DNA from: Oscheius dolichura
Lineage: Eukaryota; Nematoda; Chromadorea; Rhabditida; Rhabditidae
Assembly: GCA_932521035.1 (NCBI GenBank)
Contig: OW051497.1
Location: 3,596,001-3,660,000 of the forward strand
Direction: 5' to 3'
DNA: 64,000 nucleotides
Within the stretch, counting starts at the first letter, position 1; every line of letters begins with the position of its first letter. The translations under genes were made by a program, and so were the position numbers. The notes below the pieces were generated by a model. It had not been told where the DNA came from and did no database searches. It saw only the letters and a list, made by a program, of their open reading frames with translations. Below are positions 24,166 to 36,548 of this stretch, piece by piece.

Positions 24166-26126
24166 TCAACGATTCGCTCCTTCTTCTTTGCCATTCTCTT
24201 GTTCCTTTTCAAGGGCTGACTGTTGCTCGAACGCTACTCTTTTATAACTGAAGTGATTTTGCATATTTTACTCAATGTTAACATACTGAGGATTGAGGAA
24301 GAAGTAGGCAATCGCCGCAGCGGCAATGCAAATGACACACCAGATATCCAGTGCCACTGAAAAATGTATTGTTCTCCATGAAAGAATAACAACCCACGTT
24401 GCCAGTTACCAACAGCGCTCTCCTGTGCTACGGTATAGATTATATTTGATTGTCGAGACACCCAAAAGATGAAGGAAAAGGCGAACATGCACAGCTGGCC
24501 ACTGAGGACCAGCAGTCCGGAAGAAGTGGCTTCAAAGACGGGGAAGGTCGTCTCAACTCCCATTTCCACTCCGATTGGGAATTGGGGAATGGAGAATGCT
24601 CCGAGGAAGGAGCACAGGATAAGAATCACAACTTCGTCATGCAATCCTCCTTTTGGGTGGATCAGATACTGAAATGACCGATATACAGTACAAATATAAG
24701 GGAAACATACTATCCGGAAGATGACAGCAGTGACAGCGAAGAAGATACTGCAGAATTTTATAATCTCCTTGAAACATTTCTTCTGGTCACAGATGTAGCC
24801 GGCTAAAAGGGAGGCCAGGACACCAACAAAAGCACAGATCGCACCAGCTTCTCTGAATATCATGTCACCCGAGAAGCGTTTTAGCTAACCCGTCATATTT
24901 GTAAGTTTGCAGGCTCATTATTTCTGGGAGAATGATCATGAAGCCCCAAAGTTGTGCAAAAGCAACCGCGAAAGTAAACATTTGTAGGACGAATTGTTTT
25001 TCCCTAAATGGACGTCTACAATAGTTATTATGAGCTCACATGAAGCAAGATTTAATAGAACTCCAAAAGCCGAGCTTGTGTACAGCGTGGATGGCATTTG
25101 AAGGGCTGGGAGACGTCTTTGGAACATCACGACGGAGGCAAAAGGCCATGATCGCGTTGGTACATGCCATTCCACTCATTATAGCGTTCTGTAACCCACA
25201 TTCAACAATACGGAAAGCAGGGTGACTTACAAATCCGAACAGATACCACGTGGACCTGAAGGAGGAGTCTATTGTAACGCCTAGATTTCTAAAAATCAGA
25301 GTGGGTACCATCGTGCCAAAGGCGACTCCAAAGGGATTTGCTGGAAGACATGTTTACCTCAGAACGGTTTTCTGTGATCACCTATGAAAGAAAGGACGTT
25401 AGCCAAGGCTCGTTGGTTTTCTGCAAACCAGCATTCCGCAATTTTGGAAGGAAGGACAAGGAAGAACGCCTGGGCTCCTGCGACAATCACCGAACCTGAA
25501 CATTTACGACTCGGTGTTTGGTTCTTAGCAGCCCCCCCCCCCCCCTCCTTACCAAGATGTAGAAGAACTTGTCTAGCAATGGCATTCTGAATCAAAGGAA
25601 CAGAAGAAAGGAGTCGGATAAGTGAGCCGGCCAGATTCAATCCGACACCGCAGTTGATAGAAAGTCGGATACCATAATGGTCGGTGATATACATTCCACC
25701 AAGCCCGGTAATAACGGCAACACACTGTGGATTGGAGAGCTATTCTAAGATTTTATACAATATTACCTGGAATATTTGATTAGTATAGAAACCGGCGTAA
25801 CATGTCGCATTTGCTGTAGCTTCTTGACAGTAGAAAATGTTGGTCTGGGCCGACAGCGTAATGTAACTCATCCATTGCTAAAAATAGTTGTTCCTGCGTT
25901 GGTCTAGAGTTACCATAGAATTACTTAGGGCTAGAACACAACAGGTTGCTAGAATTAGCCAGCGCTCCTTGTACATCACATATCTAAAACTATATTTCGA
26001 GGAGCTTCGAATGTCTTACTTGTCTGGAGATTTGTGCAGCTCATTTTCTGTATTTCGTCTTACCAGGGAAGGATGAACTGAAGAGTTCTCGTCTCCGATG
26101 GGCACCTTTGCTCCCAAGGGCGCCAT
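24166..26126 (-). CDS. Major facilitator transporter, SLC49 family (MFSD7/FLVCR-like)
   Basis: Eleven or twelve short exons on the minus strand join in phase from ATG at 26126. After a hydrophilic N terminus, YKERWLILATCCVLALSNSM and QWMSYITLSAQTN match the first-helix region of SLC49 proteins. Family-typical KIAECWFAENQRALANVLSF leads into ANPFGVAFG, like the WF-x-x-x-QR and NP-x-G motifs of MFSD7 and FLVCR. The second half (AGAICAFVGVLASLLAGYIC, IPQFPIGVEMGVETTFP) aligns with the C-terminal six helices. SLC49 members move heme, choline or related small molecules; the substrate here cannot be told. One reading ends at TAA 24268-24270. An extra splice gives an acidic tail ending at 24166. An intron near 25,540 carries a run of 14 C (G on the coding strand) just after its donor. 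Confidence 0.77.
25532..25545. repeat. C14/G14 homopolymer next to a splice donor
   Basis: Fourteen consecutive C on the plus strand, read as G in the SLC49-like transcript. The run starts a few bases inside the intron after donor GTAAGGA. It is prone to length change and to G-quadruplex formation. Confidence 0.85.
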
Positions 26127-28401
26127 CGGGATCTGAAACAGGAGAAATGCCTTGCTTATTGGTCACTGTAAAACAAAGAAGCCGACAGAATGATTAATAT
26201 TCAATTAAACCTACAGGACGATATTCATTCATACCAGCAGCGCCGTCTGATGGTTTCATGAAAAGGCGCAGTCGTTCCCCCAATGAATCAGTGAAACACA
26301 AAAATTGAAGGAATACAAAGCATAGGAATTTATGTCTTGGCTTTTTGGCTGCGGTTCAGAAAGGTCCGGGCAGAGTGTAAAAATACATAAACCGCAGAAA
26401 ACAGGACATTCCGGATGATATACGCAGATTGTAAAGGTTCTCCCACGAGAGTTAGCATGCTCCCACGTGGCCGACAGGCACCAGGTTGTTTCCTCCCAGG
26501 AAAAGAAAAGGAATGGGGCTACTGAACCAATACTGATGGACCAAAAAAGTGGAGTATTAGTTCTGAAGGATGAGAGGACGCTCCATGTGTTCTGGGTTAT
26601 ATTACAACTGGAATATTCATAGCGGAGGTGTATGATCCATTTTAAAAGTCAAGTCAGAAGAAGCAACAGAAAATGATCCCTATTAGGATAAAAGAGAAAA
26701 AGCTGTTGGAATGAGTGAACCCCATTGTGATGGGGAAACAGTCATCCTCTCTCGCCTATTCAGGGTTACACGCTTGATAGACGCACTTTTCAAAGGCGAG
26801 AGGTTATGCGTTATAAAGGAAATAAAAAGAGACGGTGTTGGATATATTCCGAATGGGGGATTTATGGAGACATTCAATTGTTATAGGCGTAAAAATCAGC
26901 AATTCCAATTGTCGTCGATGGAAAACAAAAGAATATCGCATTGGAACGCGTACTTCCTCAGAGTTGGAATGTGGCTAGTCTTTATTAATGAAATCTTCGA
27001 AGAACATTTGATCAACTAACTTAGGGCGAATCGCTGTCTCTGTAGCATGGTTAGGCGCTTTGCTGCCGTAACTGTGCGTTCTCCACAATCTAGATCGGGT
27101 TTCGCCCGAGGCTATGAGTTTAGCAGAAGGTCCAACCCTTTGAGAGCCCTTCTCGTTAAATTTGAATGCTTTCTATCGTATACGTGAAGGAGTAAGGATC
27201 GAAACTACCGCGCATTCTCCGAGCATTCAGCGATAGGGGAGGTAAAGGATTTCAGATCCCACGAACGGTAGTCTAACTCCAATCAGTATCCAAACACATT
27301 AGAACGGCTGCCTCAAAGTTCTTTTAAAATGTTGACATGCCAATCTTAAAGAATAAAACTGTATTGACAAGAGATATTATGCCAAGCCCCTTCTGGAATG
27401 GCAACTGCTCCAAATGTTCAGAATGGTATGATGAATAGAGAAGAAAGGAGAAACGAGACAAAACCTTGCGAGAGACCCCGGAAGTGGATGTGTTTTTTTA
27501 TTAAAACGGGAGAGAAAGGACAGCATAACCATCTACCATGTCAGATTTAATCGCCTCGGATCCTTTCAAGACTCCTCATGTGTAAGTTCATGGGGATAAA
27601 TTAGTTGTTACGTCTTGACATACCTCATTGGAGATCATTGCTGTACGATGGGACATAGGGACGATCCGACAGTCAAAATAAAAAAATCCATTGATTGCCC
27701 TCTCATCATTTTCGTCCATTTTTATTTTTCAGATTATGATTGGGCGCCAAAGCCATTAATTTCCAACAATAGTCTTTGTAAAAAAGCAACAACTACGCGG
27801 TCGATAATATTTCTTCTTTCTTGTTGCCTTTTGAAATATGGCCGATGGAGACGGCGATAACGCTCACTGCGGGATGTCGTCAACGGAGACACTGTTTGAA
27901 ATATAGTTTTGCGTTCCAAAGCTGCCGTCTCTTCGAACTCCTTTCTTCTCGCCGAAATGAGTCAGCGAGCACGTAAGCTTACCTGGAGTTGTGCTCTTTC
28001 CGCTGCTCTTTCCTCGCCCAATATCCCACCAATTCATCATAATATTTCAGGGCAAGTGTCACGCGGGTTAGTCTCTTTCAAGTTCTTAGGCAAATGAATC
28101 TAAATCCGCAATGTATCACCGGCTCTCCATAAACACCCGCTGCTCTCCGCGTTTTGATGGATGGCTCGAGGCCGCCAGCCGCTCCCGCGCCACATAAATT
28201 CAGTCACATCAATTGTTTTTCACACGTCGATCATTAACATAATTGCCGTCTTCTAATGATAATGGCATTTCTCTTTTAGGGATCTCTTACCTCTTGTCAA
28301 TTGAGCCCTTTGATGACTATTACAGCTTCCAGGGAGACCTTATTCTATTGTGGATTGCCCCATTTGCACAACGTCTCCCAATTTAATCATAACTTCGTTG
28401 C
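26127..28401. other. Intergenic region between divergent genes
   Basis: Lies between the start of the minus-strand SLC49-like gene and the plus-strand kinase gene, so it probably holds both promoters. A short ATG-led segment ending in a consensus donor (27538 to about 27581, donor GTAAGT) could be a 5' exon, but I could not connect it to anything. No other gene seen. Confidence 0.4.
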
Positions 28402-29457
28402 ATGTGGTATCGCCTCCTTGGGGCTCTATTCATCCTTCTCTCGTTTTATCACGGGCAGCACATTCACAATTACTTCTCCTCTTTCTTACAAAAAGGTAAG
28501 TATACTTTCTCTTGTTTATGAAATGGACTTTAGATGTCGAGGTAATACCAGGACTTGTCCACACAAGCAAAGGCTTTGCGGTTGTCGGAACTAATGGTAG
28601 GCTTTTTCAAGTTCTTAGTGGTCACATTTTCAGAAGAGCTTCTCAATTGTTCCCCAGTTGATATTGTTGAAAGTGTTGGCGAAGGATGGCAGAAGAGTGT
28701 CTTCCGATCAGCGACCAATTATGCAATAAAGAAGCCACGACTAGACGGGCCCACTTTTATAGAATGTCTAGAACGTCTCTCCGTAGGCCATAGGATACCA
28801 GGTCACAACTTTGTTGCAGGGTGAACGTTGTCGTCAAGAGTTGCTGACCACTCTGGTTAACGAGATCCTCTGGTTTACTCGGCTGCAGAAGCATCCGGGT
28901 GTGATACAGGTAGGCCTTCTGATTGATATGCTTATTGTTATCTCTAGATGATATCCTACTGTATTCCATCAGATGTTCTCACCAACATTGAAAGTGTCAA
29001 GGTAGTCGTTGAACTGGGACAGCCGCTGACCACCCTCTTTCTGATCCAGCTGCCTTGGAACAGTAGACGGGATATTGTTTTGAACATTCTTGAAATTGTT
29101 CACAGTCTGAGGGAGTACACCATGAATGATTTTAGACGACAACAGGTAGGTCTTTTCTTGTTCTGACACCACCTCATATTACAGTTTGTTATGGTCAACG
29201 GTGAGCCAAAGCTGGCGGATTTGGATCATCTCACTTCTGTACACCAAAATGGTACTTTTATTCTTCATCAAAGCTACAGAAAACATCTAGAAACAATTAT
29301 TCTCTACAAATTCCAAAAGGAATTCCTTCCCTTTCTTACGACGAGTGATGCACCTGCGTGGTTCTTGAATGGGTTGAAAGACGTGTCGACAACGGCGATG
29401 TTATTAAAAATATTAAACGGGGGCCTCTACGAGTGCAAAGATAAAACATGTAAATGA
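28402..29457 (+). CDS. Secreted protein kinase-like enzyme, VLK/PKDCC type
   Basis: Six exons (28402-28495, 28534-28596, 28634-28782, 28820-28909, 28948-29145, 29185-29457) join in phase to 288 aa. The N terminus MWYRLLGALFILLSFYHGQ is a signal peptide or anchor, pointing to the secretory pathway. Kinase-like landmarks in order: Gly-loop-like VGEGWQKSVFR, candidate ATP lysine in YAIKKP, then HPGVIQMISYCIP, then EYTMNDFRRQQFVMVNGEP in place of the HRD loop, and LADLDHL where DFG would lie. The order and the C-terminal LPFLTTSDAPAWF resemble vertebrate lonesome kinase, a secreted tyrosine kinase. It is shorter than the human protein. A 39-nt stop-free stretch near 29,250 has intron-like ends and may be spliced out without changing frame. 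AATAAA lies at 29460-29465, three bases after the stop. Other FAM69-like kinases remain possible. Confidence 0.65.
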
Positions 29458-29666
29458 ACAATAAATCTCTATTAGTTGTGATTTGCTTTGTAGTCCACAC
29501 GTTTCCCTAAAAAAGACGGAGAACCAGTTGGGAAACCCTGAAAGATTGATAATTACATAGTCAGAAAGACGCAGCTGAATTGTAAACTTGATAATCTCCT
29601 GCAAAAATTGAAAAATTTGCAGAAATCTACGTCTGGAGATCATTTTGCAAAAAGGCAAAAGCGAAA

Positions 29667-29737
29667 GGTCCCGGGGAGATTTGAACTCCCGTCGCAGGAT
29701 TCAGAGTCCTGAGTGCTAACCGCTACACCACGGGACC
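29667..29737 (-). tRNA. tRNA-Gln (anticodon CTG), second copy
   Basis: Identical over all 71 nt to the tRNA at 21590-21660. The 3' flank is similar too (GGACC then TTTCGCTTTTGCC here, TTTCGTTTTGC there). No intron. It lies about 200 nt downstream of the VLK-like kinase gene on the opposite strand. Confidence 0.97.
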
Positions 29738-32700
29738 GACAGGACAACACCACTGGCCAGCTGGGGAGGAAGCCGGCAATGGCGGCGTATTGAAACATAG
29801 GAAACACTGATGCCATCCTTATTCTATTAATTAATCCGAACACGGTTAATGTCTTATAATTGAACTTTTTGTTAATCAACAAAGTCCTCAATCAAGTGCA
29901 TTGTAATTTGAGGGCGATAAATAAAGAATAACAACTATCCATCTCTGTCATGTATCTATTTACAGATATGGGGCAGCTGTTCCGTGTAGCTGACTTGTTC
30001 TCGCTTCATGGAAACCTGAGATCCTTCTACCTCGAGTTTCAGTTTCAGTTAACCCGTACCCTTCCCCGCCGGCCTGTCTGTTCCTTCAAGAATTCATAAC
30101 CCAGACATCGTTCCAGCTCATAATTAGGAATTGTCCCTCCCCAGTTTACGACCCCCTCCAGACACTTTTGACACATCCATCTTCATTATGAGTTTACAAA
30201 TTCCTGACGTCTTCCCGTTCGGAAAGAAAGAATGTGGGTGTGGGGTTTTCTAGCATTTCTCATCAGACGTAGGGCTGAGACATCTCTTGATTATCATGAT
30301 TATGCCCCCGGAAATACTTCCTCAAATAGTCTATGAGTATTTTGACGTGCTTCCTTCTGGTAACTTTGAACTGGCAGCAATAGAGTGATAATGGCCATAG
30401 TTAGGGAGCGAGACGACGATGTCGTGAAAGGGGAGGATTACCCCACATGGAGTATCCTCAAATTTACAGCCGGCGCCTCTAGACACGGATCTCTTTGCGC
30501 ATAATTGACCACGAGAGATTAAAAAAATCATGCAGAGGTGAGTCCAATTTCTTAGTAGAAGCCATTTTGGACATGAACTATGAGCGTCGTCTCCTTCGCC
30601 TCGTTTTCTCTTTCTTTTTCCTAATAAGAAGACCATAATCCTGGCCAAAGTCTTCAGAAATAGCGGACGTGATTAAGCCAAGAGCTTTATCCAAAAAGGG
30701 GCTGGCGAATCTGAATTATTCAGGCGAGCTAAGATTGGAAGCCGTATTGTATTTCCGCAACACTTCTTCCCGGATATTTTAGCAGAAACGGAACCATTTA
30801 TAACTTGCAAACCGAGAACAAATGTCTAATTATCACGTTCGTGTTTGCTCGATGGCGTTTCGGGGCTATTCTTACCGTTTCTGACCCCGCCAGAGAGCAT
30901 TGAGTACCCATTGAATCCTATTCACCTTGTCCAAACTTGGCGCCTTCAGTTATCATCCCACTCCAGACGTCTGCAAAAAGTTCTTCTTATTAATTAAATC
31001 ACGCAAGTAGCGCAAGGGGGACGTCACAGCTGACTTCTTGTTTGTACTCCTGGAGGGCCCTGTGTCGATTGTTTTACAACTGTCTAAGCAGCATGATCTG
31101 AGGCAACGCTATCCAAGCATTTTCCTGCATCATCTTTTAAAGTGATTTTGGCTAGTCATAATTGTCGTTAGTAGGATTCTCCGGAAGCTGACAGATATAT
31201 CCTGTTTTTCGAAGACTAGCTCACTTTCCACAGCGATCCGGCATTAAAAACATGGGCCAGTGATATTTTGACTCCTTGCCTCTCTATTCTTAGTGTCTCC
31301 GGCGGAACGCGTGGTATCCCCGTCCCCCACAGGCCCCCGGGGAGGTGTCTATTCTACTCTCTTTGAAATCAGTTAGTTCTTTTTTGGACATTTGTATGTC
31401 ATTCAACCCTCCTGCGGGTCACTTCAATTACTTTCCCACCACGTCAGAGTGTGAACTGCGTCCAAAACGACTTCCCCTACTACCAGAGAGCCAATCACTT
31501 CACTCTCTCCCTTACCTCAAATCCCGGATGTAATATGAGTATGCGTGTGTTCGGAAAAGTGCACTTATTCCGTGCATTAGGTGGATGCTTGAGAGATTCT
31601 CGTCTGAAACGGCATAGCTAAACTCGGCACCTGCCCGACGAATTTTCGACAGGGACCTGAAGTCTGTCTCGCCTGTGTTGTGCCTGACTTCTCCTTCCCG
31701 ACAGGAGGCCGAATAAGATTTGCTGAATCGCCCGCGGCAATCGGAAATTCTCACCCCACTCATCCTTTTTACTTTGTTCATTACAAATCAAAAGCCGTTT
31801 TGAACGCTTCCTCCTCCGCTCCCTCGTTTCTCCACCGGGCAAAATTAAACAATCTTGTCTTCCAGACTGTTTCCCAGTTGGCTGACCCTTTTAAGTATGA
31901 ATCCGTCTTGATCTGGTATTCTAAAATGATTATTATGTGTTATTATGTTATGTCCATGTCATCTAAGAAAGTCGGACAAGATGGCTCAAACCCCTCGCCC
32001 TAATGTATTCATGTCTATTTTCTTTCTGTTAGCGGGAGGGGGTTATTTTCTCCTTCTAACTATCCACCTTCACTAGTATTGACGTCAAAGCAGCCTCCTG
32101 TCACACTTGATATTCTTTCTTTCGAGGTAATCAAATTGTATCACATAAACATCCTAGTGATGCACTTATTACTATACACACGTGACCCTATTTTTCTTCC
32201 TTGTCATTTGAGACGCCGCCTTTTCTATTACTATAAGAGGTCAAAAAACCTCATTAACTGTCAATTTGAGACTCCTAATCAGACTTCATCGCCCGCCGGT
32301 GTTTTCCCTCTTCTTCTTTTGTCAAGATCGTCTGGGCTGATGGACGAGTAAGTTTATATCCTAGCTTTAAAACGAAGACAACGTTAACTTCTGTCAGAAA
32401 AACACCATCTAGATACAGACCAGTAATCTTTGATAGGTCTGGGCTTCCCCGCACTTTTCTTTATTTGGGGACTTTTTATGTGCCGCCCTTTGAGTTGACA
32501 GTGAAGAGTAGGAGACAGCATAGAGTAAAAAATTTCATTTATTTCCAACGGTCCTCCTGGGGATCATTAGTTATATTATTTTGGCCTGACATCTGCTTTA
32601 CCCTAACTGGTTCAGCTCTGGTTGAAGTCAGCCAGCCCTGGATAACAATGCCACCCGCACCCAACCTCCTTGATTCGGGTAATACGATGATCCGCCTCGC

Positions 32701-34514
32701 GTCATCCAACTGAAGAGGCGCATCTTCTTGCTCCCCACTTCCTTTTTGTACCTGTCTGTTACTTACACAAATCTCCCTCTCGGGGGCTTTCCCGTAACTC
32801 TTGCTCCCGGCGCTCTTATCGTGGGAACGAACGCGACTAAACATGCAAATCTTCCACTTCCGACATCATGCGTTTTTGAGAGACCAAAATGGCTACGGTA
32901 CAAAGAGTGGGAATGTTCTATTTTCTGTTACATGGCTGGACACGCCTCTGCACATTATTGTGCACCATTTAAAATGGCTGATGAAGCACAAGAGACAGCA
33001 CAGGGTACAGATTCATCATATGCACATCATGTTTATCCTTCAAAACACCCTCGCCGAATCTAGTTAAAACTTATTCTCAATTGGTCAATTTTAGGGCTGA
33101 TCACTTGCTTATAATAAAATGTGATGTATGCCCGGTTTTATTGAAGGGGACGCCTTGGCGGTCCGGCGGCTCTTCTAGTCACACACATACACATTAGGGC
33201 ACATCACACACAATTGAGGTCTTTTCTTTGATTTTAAGCGGTACAGTATCCCAGGCTTATTCTATTTTTCATATAACTCATTTTAAGAAAGAATGAACTT
33301 GACGTTATGACAGCGCTACCCACCAAAAATTCGGTTTCCTCTGACCCTAGAAAACATTTATTTTACGTTGCCTAACAGCATCGCTGTCAAATTTGAGTTT
33401 CCTGAATTAGTTTTTCGTTTTGTTTCCTGACGTTCCATAAAAGTGTACATGGCATGTTTTGAATCCTTGGAATTGTCCGCGAGCGCCGAGAAGAAAAGAG
33501 GAAATCACATTGTGAGAAATGGCCATCCGCCAGGGAGCTGCTGAACCCCGGCCCTATTTCGAACGACGTCCTGTATTTCCTTCTCCCTTCCGAGAATTGA
33601 GCTGTTATCAAAGAACCAAGTCGACCTATACTTTAAAGTACTCCCACTGGGCCCTTTGCTCTGCCGCAAATTGGCATGCTAATCAGTAGACCAGCTGCCC
33701 CAAAGCGTTAACTTACACCGGCGTTTAAATCGCAGGGTCTTTCGTGGTCAGAGAACATTGCCCATTTACAGATTACTCTTCTCTGCTTATAAAGCTTACC
33801 ATCTCTTTTCCATTTCCTCAGTTGTCAGGTTAAATGTCGCGTTTGCTCTTCAACAAACAATAGTTCACAGTCGATTCAACTAAGATTTTCTATCAAGATT
33901 CCAGTCGTTAAAGAATTGTCCACGAGCCAAAGGTTCCTGGAGCGACTACAGTACAGTTTTCTTTTTCAAAACTAGCGGGGGTGTCAGACTCACCAGTTCC
34001 AAAAACTGCCAGCCGTTCCTGAGCGTCTAAGATCACCTTTTTAAGAATATCCCCCTCCTGGAATAAGCTATGAAAGATCAACTAGCTCCACCCAACCTGA
34101 AAACAATCTACAGATGTAAATATGTATGATGCAGTTAACTAGCTCGGTCAGCTTAATGTTCTGAGTATAATCTGCTTTGACCTCCCTCATCCTCTAAGAA
34201 TATACCTACCTCTCCCAGCATCTAATCCCGGGCTCCCAAGTGATTCTCATTACCTGCCACCGACATGTGACAAGTGCTAAACTCTGTCCCTCGAAATTCG
34301 GCAGGGTAAAAGAGGAGAGCAAACAGCTTTTCCGAATTTGATCAGTTATTTTTTGTTTTGTCTAGGTTTTTTTTTTCATTTTCCGAGAGTAGTAAAAGTA
34401 TCAAGTCAGCCCCCTCTTCATTCAATTAGACAGACGATATTTGTTTTCCCCGAAATTTTGCTAGAATCTGTCTCAATTCTTTTACAACACGTATAATTTA
34501 GTGAGACGTATGGA
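29738..34514. other. 4.8 kb without a recognisable gene
   Basis: Only short featureless open frames. A pair of loosely similar segments (about 32480-32540 and 32960-33020, sharing GAGACAGCA) may be an old local duplication. A tRNA-like A-box segment near 33,650-33,690 lacks a T arm. The last few hundred bases probably hold the promoter of the receptor gene at 34,515. Confidence 0.4.
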
Positions 34515-36548
34515 ATGGCTGCCTGCGAGATGGGCTCCGTCAACCTCACGGGGGCTGGATGGTTGGCAGATGTCGTCCTCGGGCTACACGGCTCGTACAG
34601 TCCCTATCATCCGTATGTAGCAGTTGCCCTGTGTTTATCAGGTAACGGCAACTGTCGGCTACAGTAATACTGATGCTGTTCAGGGACATTAATGAATATA
34701 GTGACTGTGATAGTGCTCACCCGACCCACCATGATCTCCCCGATTAACTGTCTCCTCTGTGCCATAGCTATCTGTGATATTATCGTCATGTCTTCGGTTT
34801 TGGTCTTCGTCATCCACTTTCTTATAGTTGCCGGCAATAGGTAAGCCATCAAAACAATCCAAGGAACACGCATTCCCTCTGACATCCTGTAAATAGCAGA
34901 CAGATTGCAACCGCTTATTTACAACTCCATTTTAGGTGTGAGATTGCCGATTGGAGCCAAGGATGGGCCTATTTCTTATTTTTCCACTCACAAGCTAGTG
35001 TCATCTTTCATGCGACAAGCATCTGGCTCACGGTAGACAATGTTTCTTACTGTAATCCTATTCTCCAGGTCCTTATGGCTCAAATAAGAGTGTACACTAT
35101 CAAACGAGCCACCTCCGCACCTACAGAAGTCGTCACCAATCGGTCCACCTTCTACATTGCCCTCGTTACTATAGTTGTCGTTGTTGTGGCGAACATTCCA
35201 AACTTCTTAACGTTTGAGGTGAGTCGCTTCGACCCGTCAATCAAGTAGGGAGTTGAAATTGGATCGACCCAAACGAATTAACGGAGCTGGTAATTGAGAT
35301 CCGCAGAGATACTAAGTTTATGTTTATCCTACTTGAAAGTGGAACTTTGAGATCTAACGAGATATTTTACAGATCGTCGAGCGGCCTTCTGTAGGATTTT
35401 ACGACAGTTGTATAGAAGACGGGCAGGAGGAGGCGACTACTGTCAATCCTTTTTCGAGCGAGGATATTGTCACAACCTCACCTGTTGAGGAGACGTCCAT
35501 GTTGTATGCTGTCATCGCGTCGGAGAAAGATTGTGACCTCCTGAAGGTAAAAATTCTCTTTCCCCTTTAGCTCCACCTAACATCCAATCTTGTGCATACC
35601 TATCTACTTCAGGCTGCTTTTTGGACTACCGGCATCTTATTTAAAGTCGTCCCCTGTATCATGCTGACGGTCTCCATTGTCACTCTCGTCAAGATCATCC
35701 GAGATGTCTCCACCCGGCGGAAAACCCTGGCTTTGGTACGCCTCCACCTTCTTCCTGGATACAGCAACTTGTCTTCAGGTGATGAACAAGAAGAGGATGC
35801 CTCGAGATAACACCACACCCATGCTTGTTGCTGTCCTTTCTATTTTTTTGGTGGCCGAGCTTCCCCAAGGAGTTCTCCATATTTGCAACGCAATTTTCTC
35901 AAAAGCCACATTTTATGAGCAGGTACTTTGCTTACACTCTGATTTCCCTATAGAGCAGTAGAAGAAGTTAGTAAACATGGGTTCAGATATATCAACCACT
36001 GGGGGATGTCATGGACCTTCTATCCTTACTGAACTCGGCGGTCAATTTTATCATCTACTGTGCAATGAGCAGAAAGTTCCGATGCGTGTTCCTCCAGATT
36101 ATATTTAGTTGTCTGCCAAGGGCGATTCATAGGTTGGAAATGAATAATGTAGGACTCATGAAGGAACTTCAGGAAATATTTACAAGATTGGTCCGGGCTC
36201 AATGAGAACGAGACGTCGAGAAGGAAGCCGTCAGCTTTTACTACAGACATGACGACTAAGACGGAACAGGTATGGAGATACAGAGATTAAAGTGATCATC
36301 TAAACAATTCAGAGAAAATCTTTATTACCAAAAAATAGGTAAATTAGAGTGTTCTAACCGGTTGAAGTGGAACTAATCCAATAACCTTGAACATCTTAAA
36401 ACATCCTATTACGTCGCTTTTTCAGCTAGCCTTGACATCATCCCACAGGATGTCGACCACGTCTATGCTCATCCAAACGGCTTCTTCACGTGACAACATG
36501 GCAAATGTCAAGCTCTACACGGGAAACCTCCTGAGCGTAGGTCAGTGA
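34515..36548 (+). CDS. Peptide GPCR of the DMSR/srw type (myosuppressin/FMRFamide receptor-like)
   Basis: Ten exons (34515-34641, 34684-34840, 34936-35032, 35069-35218, 35373-35546, 35613-35735, 35779-35922, 35987-36132, 36173-36269, 36426-36548) total 445 aa in frame. TM1-2 carry SPYHPYVAVALCLSG, NIVTVIVLTRPTM and SPINCLLCAIAICDI, typical of DMSR receptors. TM3 is followed by VLMAQIRVYTI where DRY/ERY or WRY is expected. TM4 (IALVTIVVVVVANIPNF), a long second extracellular loop with two Cys, TM5 (LFKVVPCIMLTVSIVTLVKI), TM6 (VAVLSIFLVAELPQGVL) and TM7 (LLNSAVNFIIYCAMSRKF, in place of NPxxY) follow. The tail is Ser/Thr-rich. In nematodes this class binds FLP and related peptides on neurons; the ligand is unknown here. 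AATAAA at 36716-36721 may end the transcript. Confidence 0.88.

Noticed and set aside
31512..32003. Open frames on both strands near 31.7 kb
   Set aside because: Mutual shadows with no family resemblance.
33630..33700. tRNA-like sequence on the minus strand (GGGGCAGCTGGTCTAC and a possible short anticodon arm)
   Set aside because: There is no T arm with a TTC-like B box and the acceptor ends do not pair, so it is at best a fragment.
34607..34910. Minus-strand frames of 92 and 73 codons in the DMSR receptor
   Set aside because: Antisense shadows of well-supported receptor exons.
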